64,000 nucleotides of DNA. It comes from Okapia johnstoni. Taxonomy: Eukaryota > Chordata > Mammalia > Artiodactyla > Giraffidae. The number at the start of each line of letters is the position of its first letter. Position 1 is the first letter of the stretch. The stretch lies in assembly GCA_024291935.2 (NCBI GenBank), contig CM044326.1, positions 32,177,948 to 32,241,947 of the forward strand, written 5' to 3'. The translations under genes were made by a program, and so were the position numbers. Of this stretch, positions 35,795 through 47,938 are shown in pieces. The notes under the pieces are model-generated. The model was not told the DNA's origin. It saw nothing but the letters and a program-made list of their open reading frames with translations, and ran no database searches.

Positions 35795-36125
35795 ATGTGA
35801 ATGTGTGCACACCTGGGTGAGCACTTCGGTGAGTGTGCACATGTGGGTGTCCAGAGATGTACACGTGAGCGCACATGTGTAAGTGCTGTGTGCACACGTG
35901 TGTGTATGTGAGGGCACAGGTGTACCTGCATATATTGGGCCAGAGTGCGTGTACAGCTGTGTGTGGCTGTGTTCACCTGTGTGTGTGAGTGCACACATGT
36001 ATGTGGAGCACATGTGAGGATGAGCGTCAGTGTACGTGCCTTCTGTCTGTGCACACACGTGCCCGTGTGCATGTGTGAGTGTGTGAATGTGCCTGCACAC
36101 GTGCGTGTGCCCGTGACTAGCTGTG
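35795..36125 (+). repeat. TG-rich low-complexity tract
   Basis: Imperfect TGTG, GTGCAC and ACATGTG words over about 330 bases. Reading frames across it are composed of Val/Cys/His repeats. Confidence 0.8.
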
Positions 36126-36194
36126 AACGTGCAAGGCGGTGCGTGTCCCTGGCAGCTCCGAGCCTCCAGGGCAGGCAGCCTCACTCAGCCCAAT

Positions 36195-36278
36195 CCTGCG
36201 CTGCCTGTGACCTTGTGTGACCTTGGCAAGCCCTTAACCTCTGGGAGCCTCTGGTTCCTCAGCGGGAAACGCTCCCTG
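36195..36278 (+). mobile_element. MIR fragment
   Basis: 'tgtgaccttggcaagccctt' then 'aacctctgggagcctctggt' and 'tcctcag' follow the MIR sense consensus. Confidence 0.6.
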
Positions 36279-37438
36279 CAGCTCACAGGGTGAGCGTGGC
36301 AGCTGCTGCCAGGGTGCAGGGGTGACTGGGGCCCGCCTGTGCTGGCGGCCGTCAGCCTGGGTCAGCTCTCAGGGAGAGGGCGGGACGGTGGAGCCCGTGT
36401 GCACGGGGAGCTCGCCACGGGGTCCCCTCCCAGCGTCTCTCAGGAGCCCTGGGCTTCTCTTGCTCTCGATGACCTTTGGCCACACCCGCATCCTGGCCCA
36501 GGCTCCAGCTTCTGTTGAAGGGCCCCCCTGGCTCCTCCCCAGCGGAAGCGGGGCTCTCTGCTCCCAGGACCGGCCTGAGTGCCGGGCTCCGCCCTTCTTA
36601 GGCTCAGTGGCCTCAGTCAGGCTGAGGGGCTGGGCCTCGGTTTCCCCACCAGGAACTCGGGGGAAGGCGTGGCTCTGGTCTGCCCAGTGGGTGAGGCTGC
36701 TCTGGGCCCTGCCTCCCACCCGCCCGCAGGCCCCATCTCCGCCCCGGGGTGGGCCACGTGGGCACCCTGTGTGGGGGCGGGCAGGCCTCGGGGCCTCCGG
36801 CAGGAACAGCGTGTAACATGAGTGCCCTTCTCCGAGGCCGCCTTGTGACAGATGGGCGATAAGGGTGGAAAATAGCTCTGGGCCTGCAGAGTGTCACCCG
36901 CTCCCCCGCCCCCTGTCAGGGCGGGCACGGCCTGCTAGGCCACTGCCTGGGGGGGCCCTGTCCTTCCCTGGGGTGGGGACCTGCCCTGGGCAACCCCCAG
37001 CTCCTGGTTCTGTCCTGGGGGCCCTGAGGGGGCCAAGTGGGTCTCCTCAAGCTTCTGCGTGCTTCCCAGGAGAAGGGGTCTGGCCAGGGCTACACCCCCA
37101 GGACCCCCGCCCCCCAATGGTCTGTGGGGTCTGGCCCAGCACCCTCTCTCCCTCCCCACCGTGACCTGACACCTTCGGGAGCTGGCGACAGTATCCACAG
37201 CCTCCGGGGGTGCAGGGTGGGCTGGGCCGGCTGGTTATCGCCTGGTTCAAGGCCTCGGACAATGCCGAGCCCTGGGCCCTGGCCCCCTGCCATCTGCCCC
37301 GGCCCCACTGGGCTGCTGCCTCCGGCGGCCCAGGCACCCCGTGTCTGCCCCCCACCCTGTCCCTGGCCTGCCGGCCTCTGTCCTCATCGGGGGACCTTCC
37401 TCAGCTCTGACTCCACCCCTACTCCATCACCCTCTGAG
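36279..37438. other. Intergenic, GC-rich, nothing recognised
   Basis: Open frames on both strands are by-products of GC richness. A short MIR-like piece ('gggcctcggtttccccacca') lies near 36630. Confidence 0.45.
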
Positions 37439-38358
<920 letters not shown>

Positions 38359-38359
38359 A

Positions 38360-39894
38360 CGGGCTGTGCCTTTTCTGAGCTGGAGAAGGAGACAGAAGGC
38401 TGCGGACGCCCCCGCGCCAGCTCGCTGCGGGCGGGTGGGAGTCGGGAGGCCGGCTGGCCAGCGACCCTGGCAGTTCTCAGCCTGGCAGCTCCCCAGATAG
38501 CACCGTTTCCGAACTGAGCCGGGGGAGGCCTCCAGGGAGCCCCGTGGCTGGCCTCGCTCACTGGGGCTGCCCGCTGCCTCTGGCCCTGCCCGGAGCGGGG
38601 AGTCAGGGAGCGGGAGCTGGCAGGGGGTCCCCGAGACCCCTCCACACTGGGACGCTTGGCCTGCACATCTCTGGGGCACATTTAGGACGTGGGGTGGCAA
38701 CAGGACTGGGTGACGTCTATGTGCCCGAGGCAGGGGGCAGCCAACCCCGGCCTCGAGTGCCCCAGGTGATGGGGCCGCTGGACCCCCGTCCAGACCCTGG
38801 CCACGCTCACCCCAAGTTCCACCCCCGGATTCTGCCCACTGTCCAGAGTGCCATCCGGTTGGAGAGCTGACGCTCCCAGGGTGCCTGCACACAACAGGTG
38901 CCAAATAAGTGGTGCTTCCTGAGCCCCCCACGTGCACGGTGGACAGGATGGGGATTCCCTCTGGTTGACTCAGCTCAGAAGAGCCGTGGGGATGCCCAAA
39001 AGCTGTGGCCTGGGCTCCAGTGACCCCAGGAACACGTCTGTCCCTTCGAGCTCAGTCCTCAGCAAGTCCCCCAAGGCCCTCTGCGGAGGGCTGGCAGGGG
39101 CCAGGGTCCCACCCTGCCATCCAGGCCACGGTCCCTGCTGAATGCCCAGTGCCGTCCTGTGCCTCGGAAGGCCTGACCTGGGGTGTGGGTGGCGTGTGGA
39201 GAGACCCGTGGCTTTGCCCACGCACGGTCTGGCCTCGGACAGGAGCACGGATGGAGGGCCAGCGGGGCCCTCAGCTCAGGCCTGGCCCCTGGAGAGGCGC
39301 TCAGAATGCCGGGGCCTGGGACGTCACTGAGGGCACTCGCCACCCCCGCTGGGCAGACCAAGCATGAGGTCTAGAGGGGCCGAGGCTCCTGACGTCATGA
39401 GCGCCTGGCTCACCTGGGGCTGTGCCCGGGTGCGCACTACACGCCCCCATCCCCAGCAAAGGAGACGGGCGGCCCCCAGCCCCAGGACAGGCCCCCAGCA
39501 TGCGCTCTGCCCTCCCGCCCGCCCGCAGCAGGGTCTCCGCCTGCAGCTGTCTTGGGGCCTCTCCGCCCTGAGCCTCGCTCCTAAACAGGGAATGAGCATC
39601 CCCTGCTCCCTGGAGTGGCTCTCACCTGGCTCCCTCCTGGCTCGGCGAGGGGCAGTGCGGGCCCGGCTCTGTGGCTGCCCCAGTGGGAGTTGTCCAGCAC
39701 GGTCCTGGCCCGGTCTTGGCCGGCGGCACCCCTCCTGTGCCCTGGAGAGGTGGGCGCTGGGCCGCTCAGGTGAACGGGGCCACGCCTGCCCGGCCTCCCA
39801 CGGCTCTGGTCTGGAGCTGCTGCCCGCCTGCTCGCAGGGCCGATCTCTGGCCAGTCTACATCCCCGCCCCAGGCCCCTCTGCCGGGTTGCAGAG
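38360..39894. other. Intergenic, GC-rich, nothing recognised
   Basis: No exon, repeat or RNA gene is recognised. Confidence 0.45.
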
Positions 39895-39955
39895 CTCGGT
39901 CAGCTGGCAAAGGCTGAGCTATAATTACTCTCCTCTTTGGCAGAAATAGCAGCGA
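39895..39955. other. Small AT-rich island
   Basis: It contains 'gagctataattactctcc' next to 'ctttggcagaaatagcag'. It is short and weak as a candidate element. Confidence 0.2.
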
Positions 39956-40494
39956 CCCCGAGGACAGGCCGCTGGCCCCAGAGCGGGGAGGGGGTGGCCG
40001 TTTCCCAGGCCCTGAGAACACAGGCCGGGCCTGCAGACAAGATGAGGGGTCAGCGCCCTCTCGCTGCCCTCCAGGCCTCCGTATGTCCTCCTGGGCCGGT
40101 TCTGGAGACAAGCAGTTCTTGGAAAACCCAAGGGCCGCATCAGAGGCAGAGTGTTGTGGGGAGAGGAGATGGGGGCCCAATGTGGGGGCCAGGCGGGGTG
40201 ATCACAGCGTCCAGCCGCTGACTGACCCGGCCCGGAGTGGAGCCCCAGAATGCACAGGGGCCCGTGCCCCCTGCCTCTGCACCCCGCACATCCTGCCTTG
40301 GGGGTCTCCGGAGGAAAGGGCAGAGCACAGATTCCAGGCTGTGGGTTTAGGGCACCCTGTCTAAGTCCCAGCATTGCCCTGGGGCAGAGGGGCCGTGGGG
40401 CTGAGGGCCCAGCCTTCCCAGGGTCTGTCCTGGGCCAGGAGCCGGGGGCGTTCAGCTTCCTGTTGTGTCCCACTGCCTGGCAGGTGCTGAGCCG
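39956..40494. other. Intergenic, nothing recognised
   Basis: GC-rich unique sequence. Confidence 0.4.
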
Positions 40495-40575
40495 CCCCCG
40501 ACCTGTGGACGAGGAGGAGCAGGTCAGAGAGGAAAGGGGACTTGCCCGAAGTCACACAGCCTTGGGGGGCCAGCC
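40495..40575 (-). mobile_element. MIR fragment
   Basis: 'caggtcagagaggaaagggg' then 'acttgcccgaagtcacacag' is the antisense MIR 3' half. Confidence 0.6.
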
Positions 40576-40874
40576 TGGCCCAGTCTTGGTGCCCCCTCTC
40601 CCCTGGCCCCACCCTAGCCCAGCTCCTGATGTGCTGGCTCACGTGGTAGCCCCCACGGAACGAGGTCTCAGAAGCGTGGAGAGACCCGACTCCTGGGAGG
40701 ATGGGGTAGGTGTGGACAGTGGCTGCTGTCACACACAGGTCTGCACACACATTGCCTTGACACAACCCACATTTCCCGGTCCGTGGCCCCAGCCATCTTC
40801 AGAGCCCCCACTCGAGTCGCTCCAGCCCCCCACCAGCCCCCTTTCAACAATAAAGACCCTGTGACTACATTGCC

Positions 40875-41545
40875 CCGCCCCCCTCTTAATCCAGGATCAT
40901 CTCCCCAGTTTAAAGTCGTGCAACTTTAATTCTGTCCTCAACTTAATTCCCTTTGGCTGTGTGACCTAACATACGACAGACTTAGGGGGTTTGCATGTGG
41001 TCGTCTTTGGGAAGCATTATCCTGACCACCGTATACAGCAGGGGTGCAGGTTTTGGGGGCACTGTGGGCTTAAGAGATGAAAGCCAGTTAATTTGAGACG
41101 CGTGGGGGTTTCCTGGGGTGGGGGAGTTGGATGTGCGTGTCTGGTTCAAGGTGACTCTAGTAGGAGATATGAATTTAGGGTCACCCTCTTGGTAGCTTGA
41201 AAAACGGTCCCCCAAAACACAGCTGTATCACCGGTCTGAAGCCTGTGAATGTCAACAAAGGTGGGGCCACCATGTGTGTCCCCATCAGGGGGGACATTTA
41301 ACACAGAAGAGGAAGCAGTGATGTGACCACAGATGCAGAGGTGGGGGGGTCACGAGCCCAGAACTCTTCCAGCCACCCAGAAGCTGAGAGGGGAGGGCGG
41401 GGCCTTCCCCTGGAGCCCCCAGAGGCCATGTGATCCTGCCGACACCTTGATTTAGGACCCCCTTCGAACCCTGAGAGAATCGGTTTCTGTTGCTTAAGTG
41501 GAAGGGTTTGCGGCAGTTTGTTATAACAGATACGGCCAATGAACC
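40875..41545. repeat. Two pieces of the old interspersed repeat family
   Basis: The left piece (about 40885-41035) has 'atccaggatcatctccccag' and related blocks in plus orientation. The right piece (about 41195-41545), with 'gccgacaccttgatttagga' and 'ggtttctgttgcttaagtgg', reads as the opposite orientation of the same family seen at 165-895 and 19950-20290. Family name uncertain. Confidence 0.45.
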
Positions 41546-42424
41546 AGTCGTCTCAGAGATGGTGCAGAAAGCCACGGGGCTGGGGGAACGACCCTGGGGG
41601 GCTCTGAGCATGAGCCCTGAGCCCTGCCATGTGATGAGGTCAGGCTGGCGTGGTGGGGAGAAGCCGGGCAGGGAGGTGCAGCTGGGGGGCCTGTGGGGTG
41701 GGGGGCAGGGAGGAAGGGGGTGCTTTCAGGACCACCGCCAGGCCAGGAGGGACGAGGAGTGGAGATTCACCCCGGGCCGGTGGTGAGGAGGTCGCAGGTG
41801 GACTTGGTGGGCTGGTGAGCACGAGGCCTGTGGGTGGAGTACTCAGGAGAGGGGGGGAGGGCGGTGAGGGGGAGAATGCAGGCTTTGGATCGGAGGGGCT
41901 GGTGCGCAACGTGGGCGGATCCGGGAGAGGGGCCCGGGGTGTGGTTCATGGGGGCAGGTGGCGGGAATCTCTACCAGGGAGGAATAGCCGACCGTGAGGC
42001 GGTGAGTCCTCCACGACTGGAGGCAAGCAAGGGGGGATCCCTGCCTTCGGGGCCTCTCCAGGGCGGCGTGTGCAGAGAGGGGGAGAGCTGGAGGTCAGGC
42101 AGGCTGGGGTCTGGCCCCTGTGGGCCACCGGGAGAGGCACCGCTCCTCGGATGTGGGTGCAGGTCGAGGGTCCACCCGAGGCCGCAGCCCTGGGCCTGCC
42201 CCATCGACGCCCTTCACGGAGCCCACAGCTTGTCATCCTCAGTTTCTGGCGGTCGGGGCCGCGTCTGCTCACTGGCCAGGACCCCTGTTCGCCAGATGGG
42301 GTGCCCAGGTGGTGTCCCCCCGGAGCCTGGCGAGGCCCTGGTCCGCGTGCCGGGCCCTGGCATCCTCAGCAGCTGCGGTAATGGGAACCTCTGGGCCCCA
42401 TTGTTCGCTAGCAGAGAGGCCCCT
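41546..42424. other. Intergenic, GC-rich, nothing recognised
   Basis: G-rich unique sequence with no supported exon. Confidence 0.45.
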
Positions 42425-42525
42425 TCTCCCTTCTCCTAAATTATTCATGACCTCCAGGAGGCCGTAAAAGTCCTCCGCTCTCTACAGGAGCCATAATTAC
42501 AATGATAAATTTTATTTATAAAGCC
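42425..42525. other. AT-rich island (candidate conserved element)
   Basis: It contains 'ctaaattattcatgacc' and a 'ccataattacaatgataaat' block followed by 'tttatttataaagcccg' in GC-rich surroundings. It carries TAAT/ATTA cores and no repeat signature. Confidence 0.4.
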
Positions 42526-42796
42526 CGTCCCTCCCAAGGGCCAGCTGCCTGGGGGGCCGTACATAAGCCATCACCGAGACAGGGGCCGCGGAAAGCTACC
42601 TATCACAGCTGTTTCTCCTGGCAGGGTCTGGGCGGCAGAGCAGTGGCGGGGGTGGGGGAGGGAATCTCGGGCTGGCGGTCTGAGCTGCTGGGGGTCCATT
42701 CGGGCTCTAATGGCGACGTCAGCTGGCCCCGGCTGGGCCCCTGGTCAGGGACATGGGTGGCCGACCTCCCCTCCTGTGGGTGTCACTCCCTTTCTT

Positions 42797-43010
42797 GGGC
42801 TTCCCTGGTGGTTCAGTCAGCAAAGCATTCGCCTGCGATGTGGGAGACCTGGATTCGATCCCTGGGTCAGGAAGATCCCCTGGAGAAGGAAATGGAAACC
42901 CACTCCAGTATTCTTGCCCGGAGAATCTCATGGACAGAGGAGCCTGGTGAGCTAAAGTACAGGGGGTCGCAAAGAGTCGGACACGACTGAGCGACTCACA
43001 CTTTCTCCTT
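42797..43010 (+). mobile_element. Bov-tA SINE, full length
   Basis: Forward copy from 'gggcttccctggtggttcag' through 'gattcgatccctgggtca' to 'cggacacgactgagcgactc'. Confidence 0.9.
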
Positions 43011-45336
43011 TTCTTGGTCGTAGGGACCTGGCTCCAGCTGGCCCCAGCGTTGAGTGTACACACCCACGACACACACCCCAGGTTCACACACCAGGACTGT
43101 GCATCGCCCTCCCCCTGAAACACAAGCATGGGCATGGGATCCACCCTCAAAAGTGACGTGTGTTTGCTAGCTGAGGAAGTGTGTGAGCCCCTGGCACGGC
43201 TCTGAGCCTCTCAGGCCCCTCATGGATGGACTCCCGGGGTTGGCCTAGTGTTGGCCCAACCAGGACATGGTCACTGCGGGGATGTGCCCACACAGGTCCC
43301 CAGGGGGCAGCTCGGAGTCCGGGTTTGACGCAGGGCCTTGGGGGGCCTGGCACCTCTGTGCAGGGCTGTCGGGACCTCCCCGGGAACGTTGGGAAGGACT
43401 TGGTGCTGGAGCCATGGGCAGGCCCCCCGCTCCCCCTGTCCCTGACTGCGTGACCCTGGGCCAGCGCCTGCCCATCAAGAGCAGCGGACGCCGGCTCACA
43501 GGAAGGCTGCCCGCGGGGCAGTCTAGGTTCCAGAGGGACCCGAGGGCCACGCTCTGGGGACGGCAGGTGGACGCGGAGCCCTGGTCTGCAGCGGCGCGGG
43601 CCCAGAGGTGGCAGTCAGCTGGGGCCCTGGAGGCCCACGGGTCTGCGTGGCTCAGGTTTGCAGGCACGGGGTGCTGGCCTCAGGCTCTGCCCGAAGCCGC
43701 GGGCCCTGAGTGGGGAGCGCTTGTCCTTCAGACGGTCCTCTCCACCTCCGGCGGAGACAGTCCTCCCTGAACGTCTGGCCTGACGAGGCAGGAGGAGCCC
43801 GTCCGCAGGCCTCCAGAGAAACGCTGTGCCGGCAGGAGCCAGGGCCAGGCCTGCTGGCAGAGAGCGGGTCTGGGCGGGCGTGGATGTCGGGGACCCGGGC
43901 CCATCAGGATTCGCGTGAGGGCTCCCAGAGGCCGGGAGCTCGAGCCCCTCGCAGCAGGCCCAGTGATGTGCAGGCCAGCTCTCCTCCTTGGCCCGGCCCC
44001 CACCGTCCTCCAGGCCATGTGACCGCCGCGGCTGCGGAGTCCCCTCACCGGTGGGGGAAGAACCACAGGGATAAGAATGACCAAACCCAGCCAACCAAAA
44101 GAACAAGCAGACGATTCTGAAACCACCCACCCAAGAGGGTCATTCCACACCCCCTGAGGGTTGACAGCGATCAGAGCCGTCCCCGAAGCCTCCAAGGGTA
44201 CGGGGCTGGGGGCTCTGCTGGGTCCCGCTCGGCTGCATGTGGCCCCTGCTTTCACCAGCAGGAAATGGCGGGGCAGCCTGAGCGGAAGCTGCCCTGCCCG
44301 GGGCGCCCGTGCACTGGCGTGGGTCCCCTCCTCCACAGGCGCTGAGCCGCTGCTTTGGGCAGATCAGACTCACGGGCTCGTCCTGGGCAGGACAGCAGGA
44401 CGCACGGCCTTTCTTCCCGGTTTCGCCGACTGCCTCGCTCTCCTGCTCCCATCCAGTCCACCCGGACCCCCAGTCTGCAGAAGATCCCGCGTCTTCGCCA
44501 TGTCCAACTTGTCGTGCTGACCAGGTCTGGAGGCGCGGCCGGTCCCCACCAACATCTTGCTTTCAATTCTCACGGACGGTCTCGAGGAGTGGGGTAGGGG
44601 GGCATCTCTGTGCTTCGCTAATGAGGGTGGAAAACTCCAACCTGGGTCCCGGGAGCTGGCTGTGGACGTCAGTGTGAGGTGAGGCCACTGGCTGGTATTC
44701 TGTTGTCCCCGGGTGGCGGTGGTGGGGGCAGTTAATGACACAGCTGGGGAAGCTTCCAGTGGCCAGGGCTGGAGTCCCCTGAGAGGGGAGAGGTGGCCAG
44801 AGTTTTCTGATGATGGAACAGGAGGGTTGGTCAGGGTCCTGGAGGGAAAGAGGGAGGCTGGGGGCCAGGGGTCGGGGGAACAATGGGGTGGGAACACTGC
44901 GTGGGGGCCTGAGTTGAGGAGGTGGGCTGGCAGGGGGCTGATGCAGGTCACAGGGGATGGGGAGGGGGCTTCGAGGCTGTGCCTGCCTCCCAGCGTCACC
45001 CCTGCTCTGTCCTCGCTTTGAGGGCGGGGCTCAGGGGAACCATTCCGTCCGGGACTGCGTGGCCTCGGGAGCTGTCCCCCTTCCCACCCCCCCTTCCTAC
45101 TCTGATGCCGGGCCCCGACCTTGCTCAGAGCAGGGCCAGCTGGGTGGGCAGGCGCAGTCTGAGCCTTTGGGGAGGTGCCCCTGACCCCGGGGCAACCAGA
45201 CTGGCACCGACTGACCATGACCCATGTCTGGGAGCCCCAGGCTTGGTCATGACAGGTCCACAGCACTGGCCCACTCGAGCCCGGACGCTGAGAAGGCCAA
45301 AATCCTGCATTTCCTGGCCCACCTTATTCCCACGTG
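43011..45336. other. Intergenic, GC-rich, nothing recognised
   Basis: Open frames of 100-300 codons on both strands show no family resemblance or splice continuity and overlap one another. Confidence 0.45.
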
Positions 45337-45517
45337 TTATTTGGTTATTTGGCTGTGTCGAGTCTTCGTTTCGGCACGCAGAACCTTTTTTTCTTTAGTT
45401 GCAACGTGCAGGATCTTTTAGCTCTAGCATGTGTGGTCTAGTTCCCTGACCAGGGATCGAACTTGGGCCCCCTGCATTGGGAGCCCAAAGTCTTAGCCAC
45501 TGGACCACCAGGGAAGT
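45337..45517 (-). mobile_element. CHR-type SINE
   Basis: Reverse-oriented, with the head at the right ('cttagccactggaccaccag') and 'tgaccagggatcgaacttgg' before it. The body to the left contains 'agttgcaacgtgc'. Confidence 0.75.
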
Positions 45518-45963
45518 ATCTGCATTTCAAAGACATCTTCTGGAACTTCTTGGACTTTTCTGATTTACTAGGTAAAACCAGCTACAAAGTTTCAGTGAGA
45601 AAGGGATTGGCCCGTGGACGATCACAGGCAGGAGCCAGGCCCAAGTGGGGACACTCGTGACCGGCTCATGGGAGGACGTGCCAGACCCGCCCAGGGCAGG
45701 GCGGGGGCAGGGCGGGGGTGGTGGCATTTGCACAGCAGGGGCTGCCACAGCTTCTGTCCAGAGGGGTCCACGAGCCTTCCAGAGTCTTCCAGGTTGTACG
45801 CGGGACACGGGTAGATGCTGGAGGAGCAGCCTGGGAGACGCGGGGTCAGATCCAGGAGCAGGTGGGAGAGTAAGGCCCTGGAGGCGTCCATGCAGCTAGG
45901 GTCTGCACAGAAGTGTGGGGCCCTTGTGAGACTGCTGGGTCGCGCTCTTGACCTCCCCCATGC
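45518..45963. other. Intergenic, nothing recognised
   Basis: Unique GC-rich sequence. Confidence 0.4.
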
Positions 45964-46156
45964 AAGTCAAGTGAAGTGAAAGTCACTCAGTCGTGTCCGA
46001 CTCTTTGCGACCCCGTGGACTATACAGACCATGGAACTCTCCAGGCCAGAACACTGCCTTTCCCTTCTCCAGGGGATCTTCCCAACCCAGGGATCAAACC
46101 CAGGTCTCCCGCATTGCAGGCAGATTCGTTACCAGCTGAGCCACGAGGGAAGCCCC
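45964..46156 (-). mobile_element. Bov-tA SINE
   Basis: Reverse-oriented, from 'gaagtgaaagtcactcagtc' to the tRNA-like head at the right ('gttaccagctgagccacgag'). Both internal promoter blocks are visible. Confidence 0.9.
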
Positions 46157-46559
46157 AGAGTAATTACAAAGGTGATTCTTCCATGTGCCACCAAAGCGCA
46201 CCTGGGAAGGAGGTGCCCTTGGTCCCCGGGGAACGAGGCCAGGGAGTCCACGTGGCCAACAGGAGGCAAGGAGACCAGCTGAGCCCGAGCTCTGCCTCCC
46301 GGGCCCTGCAGGGCTTGTGCTCTGCTCCTGGAGGACGAGGGTGGCTGGCTGGTGCTCTGTCTGAGCCGCAGACATGCAGCCACCCAGTGGCAGCCGGAGG
46401 CGTGGAGGGAGGCTAATTCAGGGTTGGCCTCTCTGCTCCCTGGACTGGCGGACCCTTCCAAACGGTTACTGTGAAGGTGACCCGAGTGCTCTGGCCACGC
46501 AGGGTTGGCTACAAACGCTGGGAGCCCTGCACTCGCTGGGGAAGAGCCAGGCTGCAAAG
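46157..46559. other. Intergenic, nothing recognised
   Basis: GC-rich unique sequence. Confidence 0.4.
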
Positions 46560-46700
46560 TTGGAAGGCGGGTTATTACCCACCGTCTGGTGGAATAATGG
46601 AGTCCTTGCGATAATATACCTTTTCAGAGCATTAGAATTAGAGGTGAATTGATTCGGTGGTAAAGCAGTCTTATTCTCCTTTCGGGGGCTTATTTAGAGC
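46560..46700. other. AT-rich island (candidate conserved element)
   Basis: It contains 'gggttattacccacc' (a near-palindrome), 'gcgataatatacc', 'attagaattagaggtgaatt' and 'gattcggtgg'. It is unlike its GC-rich flanks and unlike known repeats. Confidence 0.4.
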
Positions 46701-47701
46701 TCGCGTGCCGGCTTCCTGTGTGAAACTGTCCATGAAGCTGCGCCGTCGGCGATGCGCGTGCTCCACCCTCACCGGGCAGAGGTGGCTGGTGTGTGTATGG
46801 GGGAGCGGGGCACCCCCAGACCCACAGGCACCTTCCTGCTGGAGGCGTTGGAGCGCTGAGGGCTGGGAGTCGAGGGCAGGGCCCCAGGCCTCTCCTGTGC
46901 ACCTGCCTGTCTGCTCGTCTGCTCGGCACCTTGGTGCCCCGTGCTGACCCCGTGCCGGGCCCCGGACAGACAGCTCAGGGAACCCAGGCGGGGTCCCGAG
47001 AGCTGAGACGGGGGCTGGGAGACAGCAGGGGTCCTCCCTGCCAAAGTGGGCCAGGGGTGGGGGCCGGATGGGGGTTCTGGGGGTGATGGGGAGCTGGGGC
47101 TGTGTCTGAGGTTGGCAGAAGCCACAAGTAGGGGTGGCCAGTGCTGGGAGGGGTGAGAGGTCGGACACGCCTGAGGAGCATCTGTGCTGGGAGGGCCGGG
47201 GTGGGAGCCGCAGGGCGGGATGGGCTGGGGGGACTCAGGGGTGGGGCGACGGCCTGAGAGAGGCTGCCGGATGGCCCTCTGGGCTCCCGCGGCAGCACCC
47301 CGACTGTGACCTCTGGAGCGGACTGTGGCAGCTGTGTGCACGGCCACGACGGAGGCCTGCCCCAGGGTCCCCCAGGCAGGGACCAGGTGTCAGCTTCCAA
47401 GGAACTGGACCCCATCCTACAAGCGGGGAGACCCAGCTTGGAGGCAGAGGAGACGCTCCTGTGGCCACACGCAGCCCTGGAAATTTGGCTGGAAATCTCG
47501 GGAAGCAGAGTTCTGATCCCTGCCGTCTGGGCAGGCCCAGGTCCGCACTTCCAGGACGTTGGCAGTAATGCTGCTGCTGCTGGGCCAGATGGGGCTCTCT
47601 GGCCCGACCGCTGGTCAAGCCGCTGACCGCTGGGGCTGCCGTGTGGGGCCTGGGGGCTGTAGTGCTCCCTCCCCCAGAGCCACTGCCACGGCCCTGGGGG
47701 C
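46701..47701. other. Intergenic, GC-rich, nothing recognised
   Basis: No supported exon or repeat. Confidence 0.45.
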
Positions 47702-47829
47702 GGGGTCCTGTGGTCCTGTCCATCCCTGGGGGTGGGGTCCTGTGGTCCTGCCCATCCCTGGGGGTGGGGTCCTGTGGTCCTGTCCGTCCCTGGGGGTGGG
47801 GTCCTGTGGTCCTGTCCATCCCTGGAGTG
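47702..47829 (+). repeat. Minisatellite, 32-base unit x 4
   Basis: Copies begin at 47702, 47734, 47766 and 47798. Each starts 'ggggtcctgtggtcctg', followed by 'tccatccctgggggt' variants. Copies differ by one or two bases, so expansion was recent. Confidence 0.92.
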
Positions 47830-47885
47830 TGGAGCTTGATGAGCCCTGACTCTGGCCAGCCCCTCCTCCTGCGGCTATAAAGGCC

Positions 47886-47938
47886 CCTGGACCCAGTGAG
47901 GTGCCTGGACACAGTGAGGAGCCTGGACACAGTGAGGC
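47886..47938 (+). repeat. Short tandem repeat, 18-base unit x 3
   Basis: Copies of 'cctggacacagtgaggag' begin at 47886, 47904 and 47922. The first differs slightly. Confidence 0.9.
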
